Shown in pieces: positions 1-8,464 of a stretch of DNA of 64,000 nt (positions are counted from its first letter, which is position 1; every line of letters starts with the position of its first letter). The position numbers and the translations under genes are program-made. Below the pieces are notes generated by a model that did not search any database, had not been told where the DNA came from, and saw nothing but the letters and a program-made list of their open reading frames with translations. Source of the DNA: Allobosea sp. (GTDB lineage Bacteria > Pseudomonadota > Alphaproteobacteria > Rhizobiales > Kaistiaceae); NCBI GenBank assembly GCA_017307955.1, contig JAFKFV010000021.1, positions 1 through 64,000 of the forward strand, read 5' to 3'.

Positions 1-18
1 TCTCCCGCATGCGGGAGA
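1..18. repeat. Perfect 18-bp palindrome after ugpB
   Basis: TCTCCCGC joined to GCGGGAGA makes a perfect palindrome beginning at the first base of the window. In the ugpB transcript (minus strand) it lies about 14 nt after the stop codon and could fold as a 7-bp stem with a CATG loop. It may be a terminator, an mRNA-stabilising hairpin between ugpB and downstream transporter genes, or one copy of a dispersed palindrome. The window edge hides the sequence that would decide. Confidence 0.5.
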
Positions 19-32
19 GGGGGAAGCAAAGC

Positions 33-1385
33 CTAGGGCAGCTGCTTGCCCTTGTAGGTCTGCTCGAAGCGGCGGAGGATCTGGTTGCCGCGGGCCGCGG
101 CCTCGTCGAGCGAGGTCTGGACATCGGCCTTGTTGATGAAGATCGCCTGCAGGCCGTTGGCCATTTCTTGGCGGATCTGCAGCAGGCCGCCGAGGCGGAT
201 GCCCGGATAGGAGTTCGGATCATCGGCCGGCGAGGCGGTCAGGCTCTTGATCGCCAGCTCGCGGCCGGCATAGGGAGCCTTCTCGTAGAAGCCTTCCTTG
301 ACCAGATAGTCGTAGCCCGAATTGCGGACCGGGATGTAGCCGGTCACGGTCGACCACTCCAGCGCCTCTTCCGGCTTGGCGATGAAGTTGAGGAAGGCGG
401 CCGCGCCCTTGTATTCCGCGTCCGACTTGCCGGAGAGCACCCAGAGCGAGGCGCCGCCGACGAAGGAATGCTTGCGCTCGGTGCCGGCATAGACCGGGAG
501 CATCGCGACGCCCCAGTTCATGCCCGGCTTGGCGGTGCGGCCGATATTGCCGTGGTCGCCGACCGAGGTGAGGATGACCTGGCAGTCGCCCGCCGCGAAG
601 GCCTCGACGAAGGTCTGGCCGGTCTCCTTCGACTTCAGCACGGCTTCGCCGTTGTCGTACCAGCTCTTCAGGTCCTTGATATACTGGACCCACTTGCCCT
701 TGTTGAAGACGAGCTCGGCATCGAGGCCTTCATAGCCGTTGCGCTTGGTGGCGATCGGCTCGCCATGCACGGCCATGAACTGCTCGCCATACTGCCAGAT
801 CTCGTCGCGCGAGATGTTGAAGCCGAGCGGGCAGGCATAGCCTGCGGCCTTCAGCGCCTTGAAGTCCTCGGCCGCCTCTTCCCAGGTCGCCGGCGCATGG
901 TCCTTGCCGATCTTGGCGAAGGCGTCCTTGTTCCAGTAGAGCAGCGGCGTCGAGGAATTGAAGGGGAACGAATACATGTCGCCCTTCGAGGTCGCATAGT
1001 AGGACTTGATGCCGGAGAAATAGTCGTTCCAGTCGACCGTATAGCCCATGTCGGCCATCAGCTTGTTGGCCGGGTAGAAGGCGCCGGACAGCATGATGTC
1101 GAGCGTGCCGGCGTCCGAGACCTGGGCGATGGTCGGTTGCTTGCCGGCGCGGAAGGCGGCGATCGTGTTCTGCAGCGAGGCGTCGTAGGAGCCCTGCGAG
1201 GTGCAGACGACCTCGTAGTCCGACTGGGACTTGTTGAAGCGGTCGCACTGCTCCTGGACGCGCTTGGCGATGTCGCCGGTATTGCCGAACCAGAAGTCGA
1301 TCTTCATCGTCTCGGCCATGGCCGGGCCGGCCAGCAGCGCGGAGACCGCGACCATGCCGGCGGCGCCGAGGAATTTGGCGTGCAT
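33..1385 (-). CDS. ugpB: sn-glycerol-3-phosphate ABC transporter substrate-binding protein
   Basis: Periplasmic binding protein of family 1 that delivers glycerol-3-phosphate or its diesters to the Ugp ABC importer. The 450-residue product starts with a clear signal peptide (MHAKFLGAAGMVAVSALLAG, cleavage near AMA-ET), followed by UgpB-like segments: GSYDASLQNTIAAFRAG near residues 60-76, SSTPLLYWNKDAF, and GGASLWVLSG. Length fits UgpB (about 440). The ATG at 1385 was chosen because it opens the signal peptide and has GTGAGG upstream; the frame stays open further 5' without signal-peptide character. The permease and ATPase genes would lie beyond the left edge. An Lrp-type regulator gene precedes it on the same strand, and a possible PHO box lies in between. 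Confidence 0.9.
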   Translation of the reverse strand: MHAKFLGAAGMVAVSALLAGPAMAETMKIDFWFGNTGDIAKRVQEQCDRFNKSQSDYEVVCTSQGSYDASLQNTIAAFRAGKQPTIAQVSDAGTLDIMLSGAFYPANKLMADMGYTVDWNDYFSGIKSYYATSKGDMYSFPFNSSTPLLYWNKDAFAKIGKDHAPATWEEAAEDFKALKAAGYACPLGFNISRDEIWQYGEQFMAVHGEPIATKRNGYEGLDAELVFNKGKWVQYIKDLKSWYDNGEAVLKSKETGQTFVEAFAAGDCQVILTSVGDHGNIGRTAKPGMNWGVAMLPVYAGTERKHSFVGGASLWVLSGKSDAEYKGAAAFLNFIAKPEEALEWSTVTGYIPVRNSGYDYLVKEGFYEKAPYAGRELAIKSLTASPADDPNSYPGIRLGGLLQIRQEMANGLQAIFINKADVQTSLDEAAARGNQILRRFEQTYKGKQLP

Positions 1386-1467
1386 GAAAGCCTCACGGAA
1401 TTCGGGGTGGAGCGCCGCAGCCCGGCGCGACGGCACCCCGCTTAGCCGATCGAGGCCGCCGTGAGTA

Positions 1468-1485
1468 ATGAAGTTTGGATGACAG
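1468..1485 (-). promoter_or_regulatory. Possible PHO box upstream of ugpB
   Basis: Read on the minus strand the site is CTGTCAT-CCAA-ACTTCAT, about 83 nt before the ugpB start. The first heptamer matches the PhoB half-site CTGTCAT exactly; the second shares only the TCAT end. The 7-4-7 spacing and the known phosphate control of ugp genes make it plausible, but the second half is weak. Confidence 0.35.
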
Positions 1486-1509
1486 GCCGGCTTACTATTT
1501 GCCGGCAAA

Positions 1510-1998
1510 CTATCTCGGGGAAGACCCGCGCCGCAGCAGGGCGCGGGTGATCGGCTTCTGCGGCTCCGCGCGCAGGACCAGGGACGTCGTGACGCTGCCG
1601 AAGCGCGCGATCCTGTCGACGATCGCCTCCAGATCGGAGGGCGTCGGCACGATCACCTTCAGGATGAAGCAGTCCTCTCCGGTCAGCCGCAGCGCCTCGA
1701 CGACATGCGGCATCTCGGAGAAGTTCTTGAGGCAGTCGCGGATATGCTCATGCGTGGTCCTGAGACGGATCACCGCCGTCATGCCGAGCCCGAGCGCCGC
1801 GGCATCGATCCGCGCGCCATAGCCGAGGATGACGCCGCGCTCCTCCAGCCGCTTCAGCCGTTCCGACGCCGCCGGCTGCGAAAGGCCGACGCGCCGTCCG
1901 AGTTCGGAGACCGAGATGCGCCCGTCCTGCTGCATGATCTCGACGATGGCGAGATCTGTCGGATCGAGAACAAGATCGGGCTCCGGACGCGACGTCAT
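1510..1998 (-). CDS. Lrp/AsnC family transcriptional regulator
   Basis: A 162-residue DNA-binding regulator of the Lrp/AsnC family. An N-terminal winged helix-turn-helix (about residues 12-60, with LDPTDLAIVEIMQQDGRIS and GLSQPAASERLKRLE) is followed by a RAM/Lrp ligand-binding domain (about 70-150). Segments typical of the family include ALRLTGEDCFILKVIVP and TTSLVLRAEPQKPI. Members usually respond to an amino acid and control a neighbouring gene. Here the neighbours are ugpB downstream on the same strand and a divergent small hydrolase gene 117 nt away. Which of the two it controls cannot be told. Confidence 0.88.
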   Translation of the reverse strand: MTSRPEPDLVLDPTDLAIVEIMQQDGRISVSELGRRVGLSQPAASERLKRLEERGVILGYGARIDAAALGLGMTAVIRLRTTHEHIRDCLKNFSEMPHVVEALRLTGEDCFILKVIVPTPSDLEAIVDRIARFGSVTTSLVLRAEPQKPITRALLRRGSSPR

Positions 1999-2115
1999 CG
2001 CTTGCCTTCAATTCATCGGCCGGGCGCCTGTTTTCCCGATGGAATGCCATGTTCGACCGGCCGGCACGCAGCGATATTCCGGCAATCGAAGACGTGGGCA
2101 CAAGAGGCAAAGCAG

Positions 2116-2670
2116 ATGCAGATCATCATTCTTCCAGGCATCGGCGGTTCGGGCGGCAGTCACTGGCAGAGCCGGTGGCAGGCGGAAGATCCGTCGATGC
2201 GCCGCTTCCGGCCGGGCGACTGGGATCAACCCGATCTCGCCGACTGGATCGCGGCGCTGGACCTCGAAGTGGAGCGCTCTTCGGCGCCGCCGATCCTCGC
2301 TGCACACAGCCTCGCCTGCCTGCTGGTCGCGCATTGGGCGGCCAAGAGCCGGCGCAGAGTGGCGGGCGCCTTCCTGGTGGCGGTTCCGGACCCCGGGTCG
2401 TCCGTCTTCCCGGCCGAGGCGCGGGGCTTCGCCGCCGTGCCTGGTCGACGATTGCCGTTTCCCTCGCTCGTCGTCGCGAGCACGAACGATCCCTACGGGT
2501 CGATGGAGAGCGTCGAAGCGCGCGCCGCGGACTGGGGCAGCCGGGTCGTCGTCGCAGGGCCGCTCGGACACATCAACGGACAAAGCGGGCTCGGCGACTG
2601 GCCGGCCGGCCGCGCGCTGCTCGCCGACTTCGCCGCGGCGGCGAGCGGAGACACGGTGGTCACGGTGTGA
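2116..2670 (+). CDS. RBBP9/YdeN-type serine hydrolase
   Basis: A 184-residue alpha/beta hydrolase of the compact RBBP9/YdeN type. It opens with the beta-strand and oxyanion segment IIILPGIGGSGGSHWQ. The nucleophile elbow is AHSLAC (Ser near residue 63), the acid is probably Asp in STNDPYGS, and the catalytic His is in GPLGHIN (near residue 155), so the triad looks complete. The substrate is unknown. The ATG at 2116 follows the purine-rich AAGAGGCAAAGC. It is divergent from the Lrp-type gene, the usual arrangement for an Lrp target. Confidence 0.8.
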   Translation: MQIIILPGIGGSGGSHWQSRWQAEDPSMRRFRPGDWDQPDLADWIAALDLEVERSSAPPILAAHSLACLLVAHWAAKSRRRVAGAFLVAVPDPGSSVFPAEARGFAAVPGRRLPFPSLVVASTNDPYGSMESVEARAADWGSRVVVAGPLGHINGQSGLGDWPAGRALLADFAAAASGDTVVTV

Positions 2671-2762
2671 GTTCGATCGCTGACGGCCTCCTGATGCGAC
2701 GAGACGCCAGGCGCCTTCGTAGCCGAGCCATGTCTGTGGCAGAGTGAATCGCGGAGGCTGTG

Positions 2763-3452
2763 ATGGCGCGCTCGGAACGGCTGCTCGATCTGATCCAGGA
2801 ACTGCGCCGGCACCGGATGCCGGTGAGCGGCGCAGCGCTTGCCGAGGCGCTCGGCATCAGCCTCCGCACGCTCTATCGCGACATCGCGACGCTGAAGGGC
2901 CAAGGCGCCGATATCGAGGGCGAGCCGGGGCTCGGCTATGTGCTGAAGCCGGGCTTCCTGCTGCCGCCGCTGATGTTCTCGCAGGAGGAGATCGAGGCGC
3001 TGGTGCTCGGCATGCGGCTGGTCGGCGCGCAGGGCGACCCGCCGCTCCAGCGCGCGGCGCAGCATGCGCTGACGCGGATCGCCGCCGTGCTGCCGGAGGA
3101 TCTCAAGGCCGACCTCGAGGCGTCGACCCTGATCGTCGCACCGCTGAAGCCGCCGCAGCATCGGGTCGACCTCGCCGCGCTCCGCGCCGCCATCCGTTCG
3201 GAGCTGAAGATCGCGATCGGCTATGCCGACGCCGCCGGGACCGTCACCGACCGCACCGTCTGGCCCTTCGCACTCGGCTTCTTCGAGAAGGTACGGGTAC
3301 TCGTCGCCTGGTGCGAGCTGCGGGAGGACTTCCGTCATTTCCGCACCGACCGGATCGCGACGCTCACCAGCGTCGGCGCGCGCTATCCGCGGCGGCGGGC
3401 GGCGCTGCTGAAGGACTGGCGGGCGCGGCCGGAGGCGGCGGGGCATGGCTGA
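2763..3452 (+). CDS. YafY-type HTH/WYL-domain transcriptional regulator
   Basis: A 229-residue regulator with an N-terminal DeoR-like helix-turn-helix (RSERLLDLIQELRRHRMPVSG, then LAEALGISLRTLYRDIATLK, about residues 3-45) and a C-terminal WYL domain (about 130-215, with FEKVRVLVAWCELREDFRHFR). ATG 2763 is preferred over GTG 2760 because GGAGG at 2753-2757 is spaced 5 nt from it. Regulators of this shape often control an adjacent VOC-fold gene, and one follows 71 nt downstream. The ligand is unknown. Confidence 0.87.
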   Translation: MARSERLLDLIQELRRHRMPVSGAALAEALGISLRTLYRDIATLKGQGADIEGEPGLGYVLKPGFLLPPLMFSQEEIEALVLGMRLVGAQGDPPLQRAAQHALTRIAAVLPEDLKADLEASTLIVAPLKPPQHRVDLAALRAAIRSELKIAIGYADAAGTVTDRTVWPFALGFFEKVRVLVAWCELREDFRHFRTDRIATLTSVGARYPRRRAALLKDWRARPEAAGHG

Positions 3453-3523
3453 AGGCTGCTGACAGAAACTGTCAGCGTCCCCCTCTAGGTTCGTCTCGTT
3501 CGCAACCCGAAGGGAGTGCCGCC

Positions 3524-3892
3524 ATGGCCGCAGCCAATCTGATCATTCTCTATGTAGAAAATTGCACGAAAAGCACCGCTTTTTATCGCGATTTGTTGGA
3601 GCGCGAGCCCGACGTCGCGGCACCGAATTTCTCATCCTTCACGCTGGCGGACGGCATGTCGCTCGGGCTCTGGACCCGCGCCAATGCCCAGCCTCCGGCC
3701 GCTGCAGGCGGCGCCGAAGGCGAGATCGCCTTCATGGTGACGACGCCCGCCGAGATCGAGGCGCGGCTGGCCGACTGGACGAGCCGCGGCCTGCCGATCG
3801 CCCAGCCGCTCACGACCATGGATTTCGGACCGACCTTCGTCGCCCTGGATCCCGATGGCCACCGCCTCCGCGTCTGCCTCTTCGACGCCTGA
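3524..3892 (+). CDS. VOC/glyoxalase superfamily protein
   Basis: A 122-residue protein of the vicinal-oxygen-chelate fold with two beta-alpha-beta-beta-beta modules. The N-terminal half carries LIILYVENCTKSTAFYRDLL and the C-terminal half ends in FVALDPDGHRLRVCLF, the usual metal-site end strand of VOC proteins. Size suggests a dimer that builds its site across subunits. The function could be glyoxalase, dioxygenase or antibiotic binding; the sequence does not decide. AAGGGAG lies 7 nt before the ATG. It is likely paired functionally with the WYL regulator just upstream. Confidence 0.82.
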   Translation: MAAANLIILYVENCTKSTAFYRDLLEREPDVAAPNFSSFTLADGMSLGLWTRANAQPPAAAGGAEGEIAFMVTTPAEIEARLADWTSRGLPIAQPLTTMDFGPTFVALDPDGHRLRVCLFDA

Positions 3893-3929
3893 CCGCTCAC
3901 CCCCAACGACCACCCCCCCCCCGCCCCTC

Positions 3930-3963
3930 GATTGTATGCAATCCTCACAGATTGCATACAATC
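3930..3963. promoter_or_regulatory. Perfect 13-bp inverted repeat, GntR-operator-like
   Basis: GATTGTATGCAAT (3930-3942) and its exact reverse complement ATTGCATACAATC (3951-3963) are separated by 8 nt. Each arm is itself a near-palindrome of the TTGTATnCAA kind, the look of operators bound by FCD-type GntR regulators, so this could be a tandem pair of sites. No GntR gene is in the window. The intergenic stretch 3893-4195 also has a run of ten C residues at 3913-3922; no gene is seen in it. Confidence 0.6.
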
Positions 3964-4195
3964 TATCTTGACGGTGTCATGATGTAGTGGCACCTTCAAT
4001 TGCAGCATGATCGAGCCGAGGGGAAAGGCTCCGTCACGGCCGTGGAAGTCATTCCGCCGCCGCGCTCCGGTCCGGGCCTCAAGGCTCCAAGACTTCGCAG
4101 TTCATTGCCGGCCGTTCGACACCGCCTCTTCGCGGATCGCTGCGTCATGCGCCGGAAACTGACAGAAGACCACGCATGGAGATTGGGGGATCGCC

Positions 4196-4474
4196 ATGGC
4201 ACAACCATTCACGACACAACCATCAGTCGGCATCATGAGCCTCGCCTTCGGGGCGATCGGCATCGTCGCCGCCGCCGCGATGACCATAGCCGCCAAGGAC
4301 GACGGTGCAGGCGCTTCCGCGCGCCATATCGCTCGCGGCAGCGCTCCGCAGGTCATTGTCGCGGATGGTGCCGGACCATCGGTCCGGCCCGCCCGGGGCA
4401 TCATCGCCATGGCGCCCGCGGCGCCGGTGGCGGAGCTTCTGCCCCGTCCGGCGCGCGGCGGCGGAGCGGATTGA
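4196..4474 (+). CDS. Small hypothetical protein with N-terminal membrane segment
   Basis: A possible 92-residue protein. A short hydrophilic start (MAQPFTTQPSVG) leads into one hydrophobic helix (IMSLAFGAIGIVAAAAMTIAA, about residues 13-33), then an Ala/Pro/Arg-rich, low-complexity tail. It would be membrane-anchored or secreted. GGGGGA at 4185-4190 is well placed before the ATG. No family is recognised. The main doubt is that the opposite strand is also open here, as is common in GC-rich DNA. It sits 230 nt after the orphan palindromic operator and ends 19 nt before the converging otnI gene. Confidence 0.45.
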   Translation: MAQPFTTQPSVGIMSLAFGAIGIVAAAAMTIAAKDDGAGASARHIARGSAPQVIVADGAGPSVRPARGIIAMAPAAPVAELLPRPARGGGAD

Positions 4475-4493
4475 GCCGGTCCGCCCACGTTCC

Positions 4494-5270
4494 TCAGAGG
4501 CTGACGCCGAGGCGCTCCGTCCAGACGAGCCCCTCGGTCGTGTCGCCGCGCGGCTTGTACTCGCAGCCGATAAAGCCGCGATAACCCAGTTCTTCCAAGG
4601 CCGTGAAGACGGCCGGGTACCAGATTTCGCCCTCGTCCGGTTCGGCGCGGCTGGGGACGGCGGCGATCTGCACATGGCCGACCAGCGGGTAGAACCGCCG
4701 CAGCCGGGTCAGCACGTCGCCGGTCGCAACCCCGACATGATAGACGTCGAAGAGCAGGCGGACATTGTCGAGTCCCACCGCCTCGGCGATCTCGGCGGCC
4801 TCGTCGACGCGGCTGTAGAAATAGCCCGGCTTGTCACGCGGGTTGATCGCCTCCAGCAGCAGCGTCACGCCGTCCCGCGCCGCCTCGTCGGCCGCCCGCC
4901 TGAGATTGGCGATGAAAGTGGTGCGGCTCGCCGGCGTATCGTCGACGACGCCGGCCATGGCATGGATGGCCGTCGCCCCGGTCGCCCGGCAGAAAGCCAG
5001 CGCCTCGGCGACCGAGGCCTCGAACTCGGCCTCGCGGCCCGGCAGCGCGCCGAGCCCGAACTCGCCGGCCTCGACATTGCCACGGACGGTGTTGACGCCG
5101 GTGACGACAACGCCGGCCTCCGCAGCCGCGGCGGCGACGCTTTCGGCCGGAACGTCATAGGGCCAGTGCATCTCGACGGCCGAAAACCCGGCGCGACCGG
5201 CAGCAGCGATACGGCCGAGGAGCGGAAGCTCGGCCCAGAGAAAGCCGAGATTGGCGGAAAAGCGCAGCAT
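4494..5270 (-). CDS. otnI: 2-oxo-tetronate isomerase
   Basis: A 258-residue TIM-barrel protein of the hydroxypyruvate-isomerase-like family. In D-erythronate catabolism OtnI converts 2-oxo-tetronate to 3-oxo-tetronate. Visible family features are the opening RFSANLGFLWAELPLLGRI, the EMHWPYD strand, the acidic metal-binding segment LLLEAINPRDKPGYF (about residues 137-151) and the C-terminal Glu in GCEYKP. AAGGAAGGG precedes the ATG at 5270. It follows denD by only 13 nt on the same strand, which supports the erythronate assignment over plain hydroxypyruvate isomerase (Hyi). The kinase and aldolase of the pathway are not in the window. Confidence 0.8.
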   Translation of the reverse strand: MLRFSANLGFLWAELPLLGRIAAAGRAGFSAVEMHWPYDVPAESVAAAAAEAGVVVTGVNTVRGNVEAGEFGLGALPGREAEFEASVAEALAFCRATGATAIHAMAGVVDDTPASRTTFIANLRRAADEAARDGVTLLLEAINPRDKPGYFYSRVDEAAEIAEAVGLDNVRLLFDVYHVGVATGDVLTRLRRFYPLVGHVQIAAVPSRAEPDEGEIWYPAVFTALEELGYRGFIGCEYKPRGDTTEGLVWTERLGVSL

Positions 5271-5283
5271 GTTCCCTTCCTTC

Positions 5284-6267
5284 TCAGGCGACGAAGCGGC
5301 CGCCGAGTTCGTCCTCGATATGGGCATGGATGATCTCGTCGAACCGCGTCTCGGCGGCGAAGCCGAGCTCGGCGGCGCGGCGGACGTCGAAATCTGTCGG
5401 CCATCCGGCGACGATGCGCTCGATGGTGGCATCGCTCTCGCGGCGAATGCGGGCGACGACCTTGTCCCCGGCAATGCGGCGGAGCGCCTCGATTTCATCG
5501 CCGACCGTGCAGGAAAGGCCCGGCAGCGAGATGGCGCGGCGCGGCCCGATCCGCGCGCCGTCGAGGGTAGCGGCGTGCTTCAGGAAGCCGACGGCGGCGC
5601 GCGGCGATGCGAACCAGTGGCGCACGCCCTCGGAGACCGGCAGGACGGCCTCGTGCCCGGCGAGCGGCTCTCGTATGATGTTGGAGAAGAAGCCCGACGC
5701 CGCCTTGTTCGGTTTGCCGGGGCGCACGCAAATCGTCGGCAAGCGGATGGCGACGCCGTCGAAGAAGCCGCGTCGCGTATAGTCGGAGAGCAGCAATTCG
5801 CCGATCGCCTTCTGCGTGCCGTAGCTCGTCAGAGGCGTCGTGAAGTAATCGTCCGGGATCTTGTCCGGGAACGGCGCACCGAACACCGCGATCGACGATG
5901 TGAAGACGACACGGGGCGTATAACCGTCGCCGACGAGGCGGATCGCATCGAAGAGATAGCGGGTCCCGTCGAGATTGATACGATAGCCCTTGTCGAAGTC
6001 GGCCTCGGCCTCGCCCGAGACGATCGCGGCGAGGTGGAAGACGATGTCGGGCCGGCCCGCGACCAACGAAGCGGCGACGCCCGGCTCCGAGATGTCGGCG
6101 GCGCGGCGGTCGACCGCGCCCGTGAAGCCTTCCGGCAGCGGCGGCTCCACGACATCAATGAGTGTCAGCCGCTCCAGGGCACGCTCGCCAAGCCCGCCAT
6201 CGGCGACCAGCGCCGCGGTCAGCTTGCGGCCAACCATGCCGGCAGCCCCCAGGATCAGCACATGCAT
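5284..6267 (-). CDS. denD: D-erythronate dehydrogenase, NAD-dependent epimerase family
   Basis: A 327-residue extended short-chain dehydrogenase. It has the Rossmann motif GAAGMVG at residues 7-13, FHLAAIVSGEAEADFDKGYR as seen in DenD-type proteins, a catalytic Ser/Tyr/Lys set in TSSIAVFG and SYGTQKAIGE (Y-x3-K), and LPTICVRPG downstream. DenD oxidises D-erythronate at C2. ATG 6267 follows GGGAGG; codons further upstream have no protein-like character. It is the first gene of a two-gene unit with otnI. The alternative is a generic NAD-dependent epimerase, but the otnI neighbour argues for DenD. Confidence 0.82.
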   Translation of the reverse strand: MHVLILGAAGMVGRKLTAALVADGGLGERALERLTLIDVVEPPLPEGFTGAVDRRAADISEPGVAASLVAGRPDIVFHLAAIVSGEAEADFDKGYRINLDGTRYLFDAIRLVGDGYTPRVVFTSSIAVFGAPFPDKIPDDYFTTPLTSYGTQKAIGELLLSDYTRRGFFDGVAIRLPTICVRPGKPNKAASGFFSNIIREPLAGHEAVLPVSEGVRHWFASPRAAVGFLKHAATLDGARIGPRRAISLPGLSCTVGDEIEALRRIAGDKVVARIRRESDATIERIVAGWPTDFDVRRAAELGFAAETRFDEIIHAHIEDELGGRFVA

Positions 6268-6351
6268 CGTCTCGTCCCTCCCGTCGGTTCTTGATATCGG
6301 TTCAATACGACTGGGCGGCCGCATGCAAGCGGCAACACAACTTGCCGCCCG

Positions 6352-8412
6352 TCAGCGCCAGAGTCCCCGCATGCGGGCGGCGAGATCGACCGGCGCCATC
6401 GGCCGCGCCGCTGGACCGGAGACAACCTTCTCCGGCGGCGGCCAAGCACGCTGGCGGAAATGCGGCAGCAGCGCCGGCGGGATGAAGCGGGTGCGCGCGG
6501 CATAGACATGGCGGTCGCCGCCACGCGGCTGGCCATGCACGAAAAAGCGCTGCGGCACCATGAGGTGCAAATCCTCCTTGGCGCGCGTCATCGCGACATA
6601 GAGCAGCCGCCGCTCCTCCTCGATTTCGGCCGAGGAGCCGGTCCCGAGATCGGAGGGAATGCAGCCGTCGACGGCGTTGAGCAGGAAGACCTGGTTCCAT
6701 TCCTGACCCTTGGCAGAATGGATCGTCGAGAGGATCAGGTAATCCTCGTCGAGCAGCGGCACGCCAGCCTCGTCCGAGGTCGCGCCGGGCGGGTCGAGGG
6801 TCAGCTCGGTCAGGAAGCGCTCGCGTGTCGGGAAGGTGGCGGCGATGGCGGCCAGCTGGCCAAGATCGAGCGCCCGGACGGCAGCATCCTCGTAGCGCCG
6901 CTCCAGCCGCGGCTCGTACCAGGCGCTGAGCGCGGCGAGTTCGCCCGGCCAGCCAATGCTGCGCGCGGCGAGCGCCGTCATCAATGTTGCGAAACCCGTC
7001 CAGTCCTCGCGGGCGCGGGCCGGCGGCGCGAAGGCGGCGAGCGCCGCGGGGGGATCGGCGACGGCGGCGAGTTCGTCGAGCAGCCGGCCGGCCGTGCCGG
7101 GGCCGACACCCTCGACGAGCTGCACGGCGCGGAAGGCGGCGACGCGGTCGCGCGGATTCTCGGCAAAGCGCAGCAGCGCCAGGAGATCCTTCACATGCGC
7201 CGCATCGAGGAACTTGAGCCCGCCGAACTTCACGAAGGGGATGTTGCGGCGGGTCAGCTCGACTTCCAGCGGACCGCTGTGATGCGAGGCGCGGAAGAGG
7301 ACCGCCTGCGCCTTCAGCGCCGTGCCGCATTCCCGCGCCGCGAGCACCTTCTCGACGACATAGCGCGCCTGGTCCGTCTCGTCTCGGACGGCGACGAGCG
7401 CCGGCGGCTCGCCACCTGCCCGGTCGGTCCAGAGATCCTTGGTGAACCGCTCCTGCGCGAGGCCGATCACGGCATTGGCGGCGGCGAGGATCGGCGCCGT
7501 CGAACGGTAGTTGCGCGCCAGCGTCACGATGGTCGCCGGCGGATCGAAGGCCTTGGGGAAATCGAGGATGTTGCGAAGTTCGGCGGCGCGGAAAGAGTAG
7601 ATCGACTGCGCATCGTCGCCGACGACGGTGAGCCCGTCGCCGCGCGGCTTCAGGCGGTAGAGGATCGAAGCCTGCAGGCGGTTGGTGTCCTGGAACTCGT
7701 CGACCAGCACATGGTCGAACTGGGCCGCGACGCTCTCGGCGATCGTCGGCTCCGCCATGGCATGGGCGAGGTAGAGCAGCAGGTCGTCGTAATCGAGCAC
7801 GTTCTGCCGCTGCTTGGCCTCGACATAGGCGGCGAACAGCGCCGCCAGTTCGTCCTTCCACATGGCACACCACGGGAAGACCTCGATCAGCGCCGTCTCG
7901 AGCGGCATCTCGGCATTCACGACGCGCGAATAGATCGCGAGGCAGGTGCCCTTCTGCGGAAAGCGGCTCTCCTTCTTCGAGAAGCCGAGCTCGTGCCGCG
8001 CGAGATTCATGAGATCCGCGGAATCCTCGCGATCATGGATCGTGAAGGCCGGGTCGAGGCCGATCCAGGACGCATATTCCCGCAAGAGTCGCGCACCAAC
8101 GGCATGGAATGTGCCTGACCAGAGCAGCGCGCCGGCCAGCGCCTCGGCGCGGTCGCCAAAGCTCGCCGCGGCGATCCGCTCCACCCGGCGCGCCATTTCC
8201 GAGGCGGCACGGCGCGAGAAGGTCAGCATCAGAATGCGGCCGGGATCGGCGCCGTTGCGGATGAGATGCGCGACGCGGTGGGCGAGCGTGTTGGTCTTGC
8301 CCGAGCCTGCGCCGGCGACGATGAGCAGCGGTCCGGGGCTTCCGGCGGTGATGCCGTGCTCTGCGGCGCGGCGCTGGTCGTCATTCAGCCGCGCGAGGGG
8401 ATCGGCGCTCAT
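6352..8412 (-). CDS. UvrD/PcrA/Rep-family superfamily 1 DNA helicase
   Basis: A 686-residue 3'-5' ATP-dependent helicase with the superfamily 1A motif set in order. These are motif I VAGAGSGKTNTLAHR (about residues 33-47), motif Ia MLTFSRRAASEM, motif II DEFQDTN, motif III VGDDAQSIYSFRAAE, motif IV/V AKGQEWNQVFLLNAVDG, and motif VI LLYVAMTRAKEDLHLMVP. The start MSADPLARLNDDQRRAAEHG fits the Q-motif region, so ATG 8412 was chosen; the purine-rich site before it is only moderate. It is shorter than UvrD (about 720) and lacks a long C-terminal tail. It may act in repair or replication restart. A near-consensus LexA box lies 50-70 nt upstream. Confidence 0.88.
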   Translation of the reverse strand: MSADPLARLNDDQRRAAEHGITAGSPGPLLIVAGAGSGKTNTLAHRVAHLIRNGADPGRILMLTFSRRAASEMARRVERIAAASFGDRAEALAGALLWSGTFHAVGARLLREYASWIGLDPAFTIHDREDSADLMNLARHELGFSKKESRFPQKGTCLAIYSRVVNAEMPLETALIEVFPWCAMWKDELAALFAAYVEAKQRQNVLDYDDLLLYLAHAMAEPTIAESVAAQFDHVLVDEFQDTNRLQASILYRLKPRGDGLTVVGDDAQSIYSFRAAELRNILDFPKAFDPPATIVTLARNYRSTAPILAAANAVIGLAQERFTKDLWTDRAGGEPPALVAVRDETDQARYVVEKVLAARECGTALKAQAVLFRASHHSGPLEVELTRRNIPFVKFGGLKFLDAAHVKDLLALLRFAENPRDRVAAFRAVQLVEGVGPGTAGRLLDELAAVADPPAALAAFAPPARAREDWTGFATLMTALAARSIGWPGELAALSAWYEPRLERRYEDAAVRALDLGQLAAIAATFPTRERFLTELTLDPPGATSDEAGVPLLDEDYLILSTIHSAKGQEWNQVFLLNAVDGCIPSDLGTGSSAEIEEERRLLYVAMTRAKEDLHLMVPQRFFVHGQPRGGDRHVYAARTRFIPPALLPHFRQRAWPPPEKVVSGPAARPMAPVDLAARMRGLWR

Positions 8413-8464
8413 GTCTCTTTCAGCTTCTCGAATCGGGCCGGCCCGGCCGCGCGATTGCAGCACA

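Noticed and set aside
9..1445. A 478-codon plus-strand open frame opposite ugpB
   Set aside because: Antisense artefact of high GC; composition lacks protein-like patterns.
3913..3922. Run of ten C residues as a phase-variation tract
   Set aside because: It is intergenic, 20 nt after a stop codon, and not placed in a promoter spacer or a coding start.
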